Positions 16,419 to 24,576 of a stretch of 43,987 nucleotides of DNA are shown in pieces. Numbering within the stretch: position 1 is the first letter of the stretch; each line of letters begins with the position of its first letter. Origin of the DNA: an uncultured Collinsella sp. (GTDB lineage: Bacteria > Actinomycetota > Coriobacteriia > Coriobacteriales > Coriobacteriaceae); the NCBI GenBank assembly GCA_902497065.1, contig CABVDH010000015.1:1-43987 (forward strand). The letters are read 5' to 3'. The position numbers and the translations under genes are program-made. The notes beneath the pieces are model-generated. The model saw nothing but the letters and a program-made list of their open reading frames with translations, did not search any database and was not told where the DNA came from.

Positions 16419-18362
16419 CTAGAACGTTCCGCCGCCTCCTCCGCCGACGCCGCCACCGCCGCCACCGGAAAAGCCACCGCCACCGCCGCCGCTCGAGCTA
16501 TCGGAACTCGAAGCCAGCTCGCGGATGGTCTCGTGATACACATCATTGAACGAATCGAGCGGAGACTCGTTGCCGTAGTGATGGTAATACCACCAGTAGC
16601 AGGGGTAGTTGTCGTAGAAATCGTCGCTGTTGCGCAGGTCCGCAGGCACGGCCTCGGCCAGCTGTCGCAGCACTTCTTTCGAAACGCCCAGGGCAACGCC
16701 CATCACCAGCAGCTTGTTCCACAGAATCAGATCGCTGGGGATGGCCTCCTTCAGGTGCGTAAAGTCCTCGAGCCAATGCTTAAGCGCCTTGCAGCGAGCC
16801 GCCACTTCGGCGCCCTCCGGCGTAAAGCGGCGGAACGTAAGGCCCACGCCGATACCCACCAGCACAATCGGCACCGAGATAACCGCGGCAGTAATGTTCG
16901 CCTGTGCGCCATCGGTAAAGAAGATGGATCCCACGGGAACAAAGGCAATCAGGATACCAAGAACCAGGCAAAACACCATTGCAACAATGCCGTCCGAGGC
17001 AACGTACTCGCTATCGGCCAGCTTGCCCTTAACAGTGTTCTGATAGTCCTCGAGCTTGTCGCCCACGGGTGTAGCGTGCTGCTTGACGTAGCGCTGCAGC
17101 TCGTCGAACGTGCGCGAGCGATCGCCGTTCTCGTCAGGCTTAGCACCGGCGAAGAAGACCTTGAGCACCATGTGGTCAATGCCCTTGGCCGACTTCCAGC
17201 CCGCATCACTCACCGTCACGCGATACGTCTGCTCTTCTTTTTCACGCCCCAACAGACCCTTCTTGGCCTTGGTCACGGTCGCCTGCTCCAGCTTGATCAC
17301 ACGGTCGTCAGTGAGCTTCATGAGCGTGGCGATATATGCCTGATCGGGCACCTCGTTCCAGCTCATGAGGGCCGAAAGCACGGCGGGATGGTCGGCCGAA
17401 GGCACATCGCGGAAATATTCGTCCTGGAAAAGCGGCTTGGGCTTGCGCTTGCGCAGCTTGAGCATAACGATTGTGCCGGTAAAGGCCACCGCCGCAACAA
17501 CACTTAGCACGGCAAGTGCATTGGCAATCATGCGAGCGTGAGCGCGGCGGGCGTTAGCTTCGTCGGCCCATTCCTTCTCTTCGCTCAGGATCGTTGACAT
17601 GCGCTCTTCGCCCGAAGCGGCAAGCTGCGGCACCCAGTCGCTAGGGAAGGCGATGCGTGCCTCGGCGAATTCGCCCTGGTGCACGCAGGGAATGGTATAG
17701 GTGACCATGGGCTCGTCCTCATCGAGCGACACGTCGCCCGTCAGCGGACCATGGCCCCATGCGCGGAAGTTATCGCCCTTGACGGCCGCCGTCCCGGCAG
17801 CGGCATTCGCGAAGCACACTTCCATCTCGACGTCATCGGAATCCGCAGACCAGCCGTCACCTACGAACTTCCAGTAGAGCTCGGCGGTATCGGCCCAGTT
17901 CATAACCGCACCGGTCATGGTGTAGCTCACGTAGTAGATTGCGCTGTCGCCGCTCTCGTGAGGGCTGAACACCTTAATCCTTACGCCGTCACCGGTCTGC
18001 TCGACCGTGTAGACGCCAGAGTCGCCCTTGTTCGCGCTATCGACTTTGTTAAACGCGGTGTCCTCTTCCTCGACACTCAGCACGTCGACGCCCGCCGTGC
18101 CGCCCTGCTGGTTGGAGCCCGTATTGATCTCCCAAAACACGCCGTTGATGTCGTCGTCGAAATCAAACTGGCGTCCCTCGACAACGGTCAGCGATCCATC
18201 GGCCTCGACCGTGGCACTGATATAGGTCTGGGTCATGGAGTAGCCGTCGGCGTGCGCGGCGACAGGCAGCAGCAACAACGCAAGCGCGACGAGCACGCAG
18301 ACGGAAGCGAATCGCGCAAACAGGTGGCGCTGCCGGCTGACTTTGGCGGCGAGGGTGTTCAT
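16419..18362 (-). CDS. DUF2207 family membrane protein
   Basis: 647 residues. A signal peptide (about 1-39, ending near AHADG) precedes a beta-rich extracellular domain with the DUF2207 opening YSMTQTYISATVEADGSLTV. A membrane helix (near ALAVLSVVAAVAFTGTIVML) and then a cytoplasmic region follow, then two more helices around VFCLVLGILIAF and VISVPIVLVGIGVGL, and a terminal Gly-rich tail. Start 18362 is set by AAAGGATG and the signal peptide. DUF2207 proteins are common in Actinobacteria and Firmicutes; function is unknown. It stands alone between two copies of a GGGGAC-type repeat. Confidence 0.85.
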   Translation of the reverse strand: MNTLAAKVSRQRHLFARFASVCVLVALALLLLPVAAHADGYSMTQTYISATVEADGSLTVVEGRQFDFDDDINGVFWEINTGSNQQGGTAGVDVLSVEEEDTAFNKVDSANKGDSGVYTVEQTGDGVRIKVFSPHESGDSAIYYVSYTMTGAVMNWADTAELYWKFVGDGWSADSDDVEMEVCFANAAAGTAAVKGDNFRAWGHGPLTGDVSLDEDEPMVTYTIPCVHQGEFAEARIAFPSDWVPQLAASGEERMSTILSEEKEWADEANARRAHARMIANALAVLSVVAAVAFTGTIVMLKLRKRKPKPLFQDEYFRDVPSADHPAVLSALMSWNEVPDQAYIATLMKLTDDRVIKLEQATVTKAKKGLLGREKEEQTYRVTVSDAGWKSAKGIDHMVLKVFFAGAKPDENGDRSRTFDELQRYVKQHATPVGDKLEDYQNTVKGKLADSEYVASDGIVAMVFCLVLGILIAFVPVGSIFFTDGAQANITAAVISVPIVLVGIGVGLTFRRFTPEGAEVAARCKALKHWLEDFTHLKEAIPSDLILWNKLLVMGVALGVSKEVLRQLAEAVPADLRNSDDFYDNYPCYWWYYHHYGNESPLDSFNDVYHETIRELASSSDSSSGGGGGGFSGGGGGGVGGGGGGTF

Positions 18363-18483
18363 AGGCACATCCTTTGTCTGTAAAACCAACAGCGCCATTG
18401 TCCCACGTTTGCGGGTACGCATGACGAACATCTAGGCGACCGGAGCGCCAAACGGGATGAAAGTCACACCCGCACCCCAACAG

Positions 18484-18525
18484 CCAGTCATTGGGGACGT
18501 TCTTAAATGACCAGTCATTAGGGAC
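18484..18525. repeat. GGGGAC-type repeat pair, right of DUF2207 gene
   Basis: Two 15-bp words, CCAGTCATTGGGGAC (18484-18498) and CCAGTCATTAGGGAC (18511-18525), are spaced 27 bp apart. GTCATT also pairs with AAATGAC between them. The core TGGGGACGTTC recurs in rearranged form at 27571-27613, again with 27-bp spacing. Confidence 0.6.
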
Positions 18526-18706
18526 ACCCTTGGCATGGCCTGCGCCAGCAATAGATACCACTTCACAGCTCTGTCACAGGTGTAGCGGCTTTGTGTGGGC
18601 GCGGCGCGCGCTGATTGAGCCGTCAGCCGAGGGGCATAAAGCAGTTGAGCGAAAACGGTTTGCCCCTTTGCCGTTCGCTCGAGGATCATGTCCCCCTTTT
18701 CCGCGG

Positions 18707-18740
18707 AAACCCCGGCAGTTGCGAAGAGCTGCCGGGGTTT
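18707..18740. terminator. strong hairpin without an evident parent gene
   Basis: A perfect 12-bp stem AAACCCCGGCAG / CTGCCGGGGTTT with a 10-nt loop. On the plus strand it is followed by CTGTCGTTT, a weak T-tract. It is not downstream of any gene on that strand; it could end a small RNA, or be a repeat. Confidence 0.45.
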
Positions 18741-18865
18741 CTGTCGTTTGAGGGGTTGGGCTGGCGGGCGGCGATCGAGCTGTCGAGCCAGTGGTCCGGC
18801 ATGCGCAACGCGTGGCCTCGGCAACTTGCAGGCCACGGCAGCGTCTCCCCCACCGCGCCCCGCGC

Positions 18866-18871
18866 TATACT
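18866..18871 (+). promoter_or_regulatory. gluQ -10 element (leaderless transcript likely)
   Basis: TATACT lies 7 bases before the gluQ ATG, so transcription would begin at or within a base or two of the start codon. No ribosome site precedes the ATG, and no clear -35 was found. Confidence 0.6.
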
Positions 18872-18878
18872 CGTCCGC

Positions 18879-19880
18879 ATGGATATCAACGCACGCAACA
18901 TAGCAACACACGCCGCGGACGCACCAGCAACGGCAGTGCCCACCCCCGTCGTGGGTCGCTTTGCCCCGTCGCCCTCGGGCCGCATGCACTTGGGCAACGT
19001 GTTCAGCTGCCTGTGCGCATGGCTTTCGGCCCGCAGCCAGGGCGGCAGCATCGTGTTGCGTATCGAGGACCTGGACGATCGCTGCAAGCGCCCCGAGCTT
19101 GCCGCTCAACTGATTGACGACCTGGCCTGGCTGGGGCTCGAGTGGGACGAAGGCCCCTACTACCAGCACGATCGCCTGGATCTGTACGAGGACGCCCTGC
19201 GCCAGCTGCAAGACGCCGGCCTCACCTATCCCTGTTTTTGCACGCGTGCCGAACTCCACGCCGCGAGCGCGCCGCACGCCAGCGACGGCACGCCCATCTA
19301 CCGCGGCGCCTGCCGAGGCCTTTCGGCCGAAGAAATCACCCGCCGCAGTGCCCTGCGTGCTCCGGCCACGCGCCTGCGCGTGCCCACCGTCGACGACCTC
19401 GCCAGCGACGTGATCGAATTCGTGGACCGCACGTACGGAGCCCAATGCGAAGCACTCGCCACCGAGTGCGGTGACTTTTTGGTGCGCCGCAGCGACGGCG
19501 TGTTTGCCTATCAGCTGGCCGTGGTGGTCGACGACGCTGCCATGGGCGTCACCGAGATCGTACGCGGATGCGACCTGCTTGGTTCCACGCCGCGCCAGAT
19601 CTATCTGCAACATCTGCTGGGACTGCCCACGCCGCACTACGCGCACATTCCGCTGCTCATGTCACCGGACGGCCGCCGCCTTTCCAAGCGCGATCGCGAT
19701 CTGGACCTGGGCGAGCTCCGCACCCGCTTTGGCACACCCGAGGCACTGTTGGGATGGCTCGCCGGGCAAACAGGCATCGCGCCGGACACCACGCCGCGTA
19801 CCGCCGAGCAGCTGGTCGAGCACTTTAGCTGGGACGTCATCCGCGCGCATCGGGAGAACATCACTGTAACGGTCGAGTAG
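18879..19880 (+). CDS. gluQ: glutamyl-Q tRNA(Asp) synthetase
   Basis: A 333-residue GluRS paralogue lacking the anticodon-binding domain. It activates glutamate and attaches it to queuosine at position 34 of tRNA-Asp. The catalytic fold starts at VVGRFAPSPSGRMHLGNVFS (HIGH-equivalent HLGN). Zinc-site cysteines are seen in CFCTRAEL and YRGACRGL, and the KMSKS-equivalent is LSKRD. The N-terminus has an extra ~24 residues before the fold. An ATG inside the fold is unlikely to be the start, since it would remove the first motif. The -10 box 7 bases upstream suggests a leaderless mRNA. It is convergent with the next gene, 15 bp apart. Confidence 0.9.
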   Translation: MDINARNIATHAADAPATAVPTPVVGRFAPSPSGRMHLGNVFSCLCAWLSARSQGGSIVLRIEDLDDRCKRPELAAQLIDDLAWLGLEWDEGPYYQHDRLDLYEDALRQLQDAGLTYPCFCTRAELHAASAPHASDGTPIYRGACRGLSAEEITRRSALRAPATRLRVPTVDDLASDVIEFVDRTYGAQCEALATECGDFLVRRSDGVFAYQLAVVVDDAAMGVTEIVRGCDLLGSTPRQIYLQHLLGLPTPHYAHIPLLMSPDGRRLSKRDRDLDLGELRTRFGTPEALLGWLAGQTGIAPDTTPRTAEQLVEHFSWDVIRAHRENITVTVE

Positions 19881-19895
19881 CCAGCCACCCCGCCT

Positions 19896-20621
19896 CTACG
19901 CAACATCCCAGGGCTGGAGTTCGTCGCCCAAGCGAACGATGCAGTCGTAGAGCACGGTGTGACGCTCGGCCGGGTTGGTATCCCGATGAAAATGCCCGTA
20001 GTACCAGCGCTTGTAGTCCAGGTGGTCCTCCAGCTCGTCGAAAAACGTGGTGAGTCGATCGACATCGGGATAATTCCAGCCAGGTGCCGGGTAAAGCGTG
20101 GGCGAAAGCATGCGCGTGGAGCAGGTATGGGTGATCGCATAGTCGACCTTCCAGCCCACGCTGTCGAGCTTTGCCCGCGCCTCCTCAAAGTTGTGCTCGT
20201 CCGGCAGCTCCTGCGGCCACCAGCTGGAATACGGAATGCGGCATTCCTTATCCACGCTCGTGGCGCCGCCCATGGTAAAGATCGTTGAGCCGTCGAGCTC
20301 AAAAACCTCACCGCGCGTCAGGCGTCGGATGGGCGAGGTGTCCGACAGACGCTGCGTCAGCCCACCGTGCCACAACTCCATGGGGCGTTCCGCCCAGTGA
20401 TCGAAACGCTCGTGGTTGCCGTCGACAAACAGCACGGTGTAGGGGCGCGACTCCAGCCAAGCAATATCGGCACATTCCTCGGTAGAAAAGTCCCAGGGAA
20501 AGCCAAAGTCGCCCGCGATGATGAGATAGTCGTCGCTCGCCAGGCTATCCCCAAGCTCCCAATCGCGGAGCTTTTGCATGTCAGCGCCGCCATGAATATC
20601 GCCTGTTACATAGACCGTCAT
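19896..20621 (-). CDS. metallophosphoesterase
   Basis: A 241-residue calcineurin-like phosphoesterase. All metal-binding blocks are visible: GDIHG (about 6-10), AGDFGFPWD, DGNHERFD, ITHTCSTR and YYGHFHRD. It should be a di-metal cytoplasmic hydrolase. The substrate is not determinable; a second, unrelated metallophosphoesterase (YfcE type) lies at 32010. The start at 20621 is supported by the fold beginning there, although the ribosome site is weak. It is transcribed alone. Confidence 0.88.
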   Translation of the reverse strand: MTVYVTGDIHGGADMQKLRDWELGDSLASDDYLIIAGDFGFPWDFSTEECADIAWLESRPYTVLFVDGNHERFDHWAERPMELWHGGLTQRLSDTSPIRRLTRGEVFELDGSTIFTMGGATSVDKECRIPYSSWWPQELPDEHNFEEARAKLDSVGWKVDYAITHTCSTRMLSPTLYPAPGWNYPDVDRLTTFFDELEDHLDYKRWYYGHFHRDTNPAERHTVLYDCIVRLGDELQPWDVA

Positions 20622-20706
20622 CGGATTACCACTTCCCTGTAAGTCGCTAGCCCACATTCTGCACGATCACTAAGCCAACCGTTCCAGCCCTTCCATCCCT
20701 TAGGGC

Positions 20707-20946
20707 TTACCCTTCGTTCTTCCATCCAAACGGGTCAAGCACCCAAAAAACCAGATCGAGCACGCCGCCGGTCATCATGGCGCCGGCAAGGGCCATGCAA
20801 ACGTGCAGAGAACTGGCACTTCGGAGCACGTCGAATGGCCCCAGAACAGCCAGCAGCGCGACCGCTGCGCCGGCAAGGCACAACGCGAGGCACGGCCCCG
20901 CGTCCTTGACGCACTTCTTTGCGAGATGCTTTGCGTTGTCACTCAT
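20707..20946 (-). CDS. small two-helix membrane protein
   Basis: 79 residues, not recognised. A short basic N-terminus is followed by two hydrophobic helices (about 18-37 and 49-69), with a cytoplasmic-looking tail PFGWKNEG. AAGGAG lies 11 bases upstream, slightly far. It precedes the metallophosphoesterase by 85 bp on the same strand, so the two may be cotranscribed. No function is proposed. Confidence 0.6.
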   Translation of the reverse strand: MSDNAKHLAKKCVKDAGPCLALCLAGAAVALLAVLGPFDVLRSASSLHVCMALAGAMMTGGVLDLVFWVLDPFGWKNEG

Positions 20947-21106
20947 TGGTATCGAGCTCCTTAGAGAGTCGTTGCTTGAATTCGCGCCGCCGCGGCAGAG
21001 CAGGACGGCAGGTTAAGTGTCACATGCCGTGCGGACATCCATGGGGAAACCGCCTGCTCGACCAACCCTTGACGCCGTTTTGCACCGGCACCCCATCCCC
21101 CGCTAT

Positions 21107-21290
21107 CGAGGTCTAATATTTTTCCCGAGAAGTGAACGGCTGTTTTTGGACCCCTGAAACAGCCGCATTTTTCGGCGGCAAAATCGTGGGATTTCAGCAT
21201 TGAAACCGCGGGAAACGGCACCTTTAAAGTGTCGATGCTTCGGGGGTCCGTTTTAGCTCGTTCACTTTTCGGGAAAAGTATTAGACCTCG
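21107..21290. repeat. 184-bp palindromic element
   Basis: Terminal inverted repeats of 31 bp (21107-21137 and 21260-21290) differ at two positions. They start CGAGGTCTAATA. Complementarity continues inwards with gaps (GGACCCC/GGGGTCC). There is no ORF inside and no evident target-site duplication. It resembles a MITE or a large REP-type element. The rest of 20947-21504 has only the promoter at 21359. Confidence 0.7.
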
Positions 21291-21358
21291 CTGCTAGCCA
21301 TCCAAAAAGACACCTCTCCCTTCCCCACCGCCGCGCAAAAACTCATCCAACGTTAATC

Positions 21359-21386
21359 TTGGCTCAAGAATCGCTTAATCTATAAC
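21359..21386 (+). promoter_or_regulatory. promoter of the DUF4342/two-component operon
   Basis: TTGGCT (21359-21364), a 16-bp spacer and TATAAC (21381-21386). It lies 118 bp before the first start codon, leaving a G+C-rich leader with the word CGCGCAACGCAGG. No known riboswitch was recognised. Confidence 0.5.
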
Positions 21387-21504
21387 CTGCACTATAGAGT
21401 TCGACCAAGGGCGGGGCGGCGCCGCGCAACGCAGGCCGCCGAACGCAACGCTCGCGCCCGGGCAGATCGCCCGGCGTCGCGCCCATCGAACGAAAGGACA
21501 GGTC

Positions 21505-22047
21505 ATGGACGACCTCGAAAAAGTTGAAACCATCCGCACCAAGTGCAACGTGAGCTACACCGATGCCAAAGCCGCGCTCGACGCCGCCGACGGCAACGTT
21601 TTGGACGCCATCATTTGGCTCGAGTCGCAGGGCAAGACGCAGACCACATCGGCGCACGCCGCCACCGAGTCCGTGCCGGTCGATGAGCCCTCGGCCGAGA
21701 TGGTCGCCGCGCAGGCAGCCTACGAGAAGTCGAGCGAAAAGACCGACTTCTCCAAGAAGATGGACAGCGTGTGGGAGTACCTCAAAAAGCTCTTCCGCCT
21801 GAGCCTGGACACCAAGTTTATCGCCACGCGCCGCGATGCGATCATCCTCAACATCCCCATCCTGATCCCCATCATCGCCCTGTTTGCCTGGGGCGCTACG
21901 ATTTGGCTGATGCTGATTGGCCTGTTCTTTGGCATGCGCTACCGCATCGACAGCGACGGCGACGTGCCCGGCAGCATCAACAACCTTATGAATCACGCCG
22001 CCGACGCCGCGGACGACATCAAGCAAAATCTGAACGACGACAAGTAA
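21505..22047 (+). CDS. UBA/TS-N and DUF4342 domain membrane protein
   Basis: 180 residues. The N-terminal UBA/TS-N-like three-helix domain (about 1-45) contains CNVSYTDAKAALDAADGNVLDA, quoted only in part, as found in EF-Ts and in DUF4342 proteins. A flexible linker and a DUF4342 domain follow, with one long hydrophobic hairpin around 110-145 (IILNIPILIPIIALFAWG). The C-terminus is cytoplasmic and acidic. It is first gene of an operon with an OmpR-type regulator 18 bp downstream. The pairing suggests a role in envelope stress sensing, but this is inference. Confidence 0.8.
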   Translation: MDDLEKVETIRTKCNVSYTDAKAALDAADGNVLDAIIWLESQGKTQTTSAHAATESVPVDEPSAEMVAAQAAYEKSSEKTDFSKKMDSVWEYLKKLFRLSLDTKFIATRRDAIILNIPILIPIIALFAWGATIWLMLIGLFFGMRYRIDSDGDVPGSINNLMNHAADAADDIKQNLNDDK

Positions 22048-22065
22048 TCGCAGACGGGGGCACAC

Positions 22066-22836
22066 ATGGCACGGATCCTGATCGTAGAGGACGAGGAGAA
22101 AATCGCCCGCTTTGTGACGCTCGAGCTGGAGCACGAGGGCTACCAGGTGGAGCACGCCGCTGACGGCCGCACCGCCGTGGACCTGGCGCTGGAGCGCGAC
22201 TACGATCTGATTCTGCTCGATGTGCTGTTGCCACAGCTCAACGGCATGGAGGTCCTGCGGCGTGTCCGCAAGCACAAGGATGTGCCGGTGATTATGGTCA
22301 CCGCGCGAGATGCCGTGATGGACAAGGTGGCCGGGCTCGATGCCGGCGCCGACGATTACCTGACCAAGCCGTTTGCGATTGAGGAGTTGTTCGCACGGAT
22401 CCGCGTTGCGCTGAAGCGCTCGGAGGCCGTGCGGGCGGCTTCGGGCGTTGGCGGCGTTGGGGCCGGGGAGGGCGCTACGGGTGCCGCTGCGATACCCCCG
22501 GCTGGAGACTCGGCCAAGACCTCAGCCGCGCCCTCCCCCGCCGCGCTCACCGTGGGTTCGGTCGCGCTCGATCCCGACCGCCGCGAAGTCACGGTCGACG
22601 GCTCGCCCATCGTGCTGACCGCCCGCGAGTTCGACGTCCTCGCCCTGCTTATGGCACATGCCGAGACCGTGCTCACACGCGAGCGCATCGCGCACGAAGC
22701 GCTGGGCTACGAATACATGGGCGACACCAACAACGTCGACGTGCACATCGCGCATCTACGCGCCAAGATCGAGGACGCCGGCGGCGCCCGCATCATCCAA
22801 ACCGTGCGCGGGGTGGGCTATGTCTGCCGCGCGTAA
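22066..22836 (+). CDS. OmpR-family response regulator
   Basis: 256 residues. Receiver: E8-D9-E10 and phospho-acceptor D52 in LLDVLLPQLNG, with KPF later. A low-complexity Gly/Ala/Pro linker of about 45 residues (roughly 122-165) separates it from the winged helix, which ends VDVHIAHLRAKIEDAG...VRGVGYVCRA. Such a long linker is unusual for the family. Its end overlaps the kinase start by 17 bp, so the two are translationally coupled. Confidence 0.93.
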   Translation: MARILIVEDEEKIARFVTLELEHEGYQVEHAADGRTAVDLALERDYDLILLDVLLPQLNGMEVLRRVRKHKDVPVIMVTARDAVMDKVAGLDAGADDYLTKPFAIEELFARIRVALKRSEAVRAASGVGGVGAGEGATGAAAIPPAGDSAKTSAAPSPAALTVGSVALDPDRREVTVDGSPIVLTAREFDVLALLMAHAETVLTRERIAHEALGYEYMGDTNNVDVHIAHLRAKIEDAGGARIIQTVRGVGYVCRA

Positions 22837-24115
22837 CGCCGAGGCCAAGCGCGTCACCTCCATCGCCCGCGCCATCAACTGGAGCTATATGTGGCGCCGC
22901 CTGATGAGCTACGTTTGGCTCGACCTGCTGCTAGTAGTGATTGTGGCGGCGATCCTTGTCTATGGATACAACCAGACGCTGCCCAACGGCGCGTTTACCG
23001 CAGGATGGATCCCCAGCGCCACCGTTCGCGGCATGACGCTGACGCCCGCGCGCGGCTGGGACCTGACAACGCTCACCTATACCGTCGAGCTCGCGCGTAC
23101 CACCAAGACTTTCCCCCTCGCGCAGGACCTCGTCACGCTATGGCCTCTCTACCTTGTCGTTGTGGGTTGGCAGGTCATCAGCGTGCTCAACATGCTCGGC
23201 GGCGCCCGCCGCGTGCGCCGCACCATGGCGCCGCTCAACGATCTGGCCCTGCGCGTGGACGAACTCGGCCGCATGCAACTCGCCGGCGGCAAAATGGAAA
23301 CACTGGAGCAGGCCATCGAGCGCGCAAGCGTCGACTCGCCGAGCGTCACCACCGGCGACGCCGACCTGGCAAGCATCGAGGTCGCACTCAACCGCCTGCT
23401 GCGCCAGATGCAAGAGGCCAAGCTGCAGCAGATGCGCTTTGTCAACGACGCGAGCCACGAGCTGCGCACGCCCATCGCGGTGATTCAGGGCTACGTGAAC
23501 ATGCTCGACCGCTGGGGTAAGGACGACCCGGACGTGCTGGCGGAATCCATCGCGTCCCTCAAGGCCGAAAGCGAGCACATGCAAGAGCTTGTGGAGCAGC
23601 TGCTGTTTTTGGCGCGCGGCGATGCCGGGCGCACGGTCCTGCGGCGCGCGCATACCAACTTGGCTGCACTGGTCAGCGAGGTATGCGAAGAATCGCAGAT
23701 GATCGATACCGAGCACACGTATCGGCTGGCTTCTGACGCTGCGCTTGCCAGCGACCCGCGCTGCGACGCGCCCGTCGACGTGGCGCTCATGAAGCAGGCT
23801 CTGCGCGTGATCGTGCAAAACGCCGCCAAGTACTCGGATGCGGGAACGACCGTCACATTTGGCATAACGCCGGATGCGGGCGCGGGCACGATCGACATAA
23901 GTGTTGAGGACGAGGGCATCGGCATGAACCAGGAATCCGCAGCTCACGCGTTCGAGCGGTTCTACCGTGCCGACAACGCGCGCGATGCCGGCGCACAGGG
24001 TTCGGGTCTGGGGCTTGCGATCGCCAAGTGGATCGTCGACAGCCACGGCGGCGTCATCGGTGTGACCTCGGTCGAAGGGGTCGGCAGCCGCTTTACGATT
24101 CGCCTGCCACGATAG
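22820..24115 (+). CDS. sensor histidine kinase
   Basis: 431 residues. Two membrane helices (about 30-50 and 107-125) flank a ~55-residue extracellular loop. A linker follows, then the dimerisation helix NDASHELRTPIAVIQGY with H213, and an ATPase domain with QNAAKYSD (N), DEGIGM (G1), FERFYR (F) and GSGLGLAI (G2). The start was placed at 22820, inside the regulator gene, because the coding similarity begins there and the gene order demands coupling. It is the EnvZ/OmpR-like partner of the preceding regulator; the signal is unknown. Confidence 0.9.
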   Translation: MSAARNAEAKRVTSIARAINWSYMWRRLMSYVWLDLLLVVIVAAILVYGYNQTLPNGAFTAGWIPSATVRGMTLTPARGWDLTTLTYTVELARTTKTFPLAQDLVTLWPLYLVVVGWQVISVLNMLGGARRVRRTMAPLNDLALRVDELGRMQLAGGKMETLEQAIERASVDSPSVTTGDADLASIEVALNRLLRQMQEAKLQQMRFVNDASHELRTPIAVIQGYVNMLDRWGKDDPDVLAESIASLKAESEHMQELVEQLLFLARGDAGRTVLRRAHTNLAALVSEVCEESQMIDTEHTYRLASDAALASDPRCDAPVDVALMKQALRVIVQNAAKYSDAGTTVTFGITPDAGAGTIDISVEDEGIGMNQESAAHAFERFYRADNARDAGAQGSGLGLAIAKWIVDSHGGVIGVTSVEGVGSRFTIRLPR

Positions 24116-24133
24116 GAAGCCCCTCGGCATAAA

Positions 24134-24168
24134 TAAAGGGATAGGGCCACGCGGCCCTATCCCTTTTT
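24134..24168. terminator. bidirectional terminator
   Basis: A perfect stem AAAGGGATAGGGCC / GGCCCTATCCCTTT with loop ACGC. T-runs flank both strands (CCCTTTTTGCC and CCCTTTATTTATG). It separates the convergent kinase and VOC genes. Confidence 0.92.
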
Positions 24169-24190
24169 GCCAGCTATGGCAGCTTGTGCG

Positions 24191-24565
24191 CTACTCGCGG
24201 CACAGGTGCACGGCGAAACCGGCGAACTCGCGCTTAAAGTACACGAGCTTGGTACCACCGTCGGGCAGCAGCGCGCGCGACTCTTCGTTGACCTCGAGCC
24301 CGCGCTCGGCAAACCACTTCTCAGCTGCATCGATGTCGTTAACGGCAAAGCCGATGTGGCCCTTGGTGCCACGACCGTTCTGCTTCATGATCTCGACCAG
24401 CGAATCGTTGAAGTACGAAACCGGGGTCTCGATGACGGGCAGGCCCATCATCGTCGAGAACAGCTCCGCGATCTCCAGGGCGTCTGCCGGGTCGGTGGCG
24501 TTAATGCCCACATGGGCAACGCGCATACCAAAGAGCTCTACCGGGTTGGCGTTCTGCTCACTCAT
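24191..24565 (-). CDS. VOC-family (glyoxalase/bleomycin-resistance fold) protein
   Basis: 124 residues. A single glyoxalase-type unit: a first beta-alpha module with VAHVGINATDP, then GHIGFAVNDIDAAEKWFAERG, and ending FAVHLCRE. Potential metal ligands are the His in AHVG, the His of GHIG and a late Glu. Start 24565 is followed by MSEQNANP. It begins 11 bp after the PTS IIB stop, so the two form an operon. Substrate unknown; sugar-phosphate-related VOC proteins exist, but nothing here proves that role. Confidence 0.8.
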   Translation of the reverse strand: MSEQNANPVELFGMRVAHVGINATDPADALEIAELFSTMMGLPVIETPVSYFNDSLVEIMKQNGRGTKGHIGFAVNDIDAAEKWFAERGLEVNEESRALLPDGGTKLVYFKREFAGFAVHLCRE

Positions 24566-24576
24566 GCAGTCAGCGC

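Larger units (their letters stand above)
18363..18878. other. gene-free stretch with repeats and an unassigned hairpin
   Basis: 516 bp with no convincing reading frame. It holds the direct repeat CCAGTCATTRGGGAC at 18484 and 18511, an imperfect stem around 18650-18682 (GAGCGAAAACGG / CCGTTCGCTC), and a perfect terminator-like hairpin at 18707-18740. It ends with the gluQ promoter. Confidence 0.6.

Noticed and set aside
18879..19880. Full glutamyl-tRNA synthetase gltX
   Set aside because: Only 333 residues with no anticodon-binding domain; Zn-site arrangement fits GluQ.
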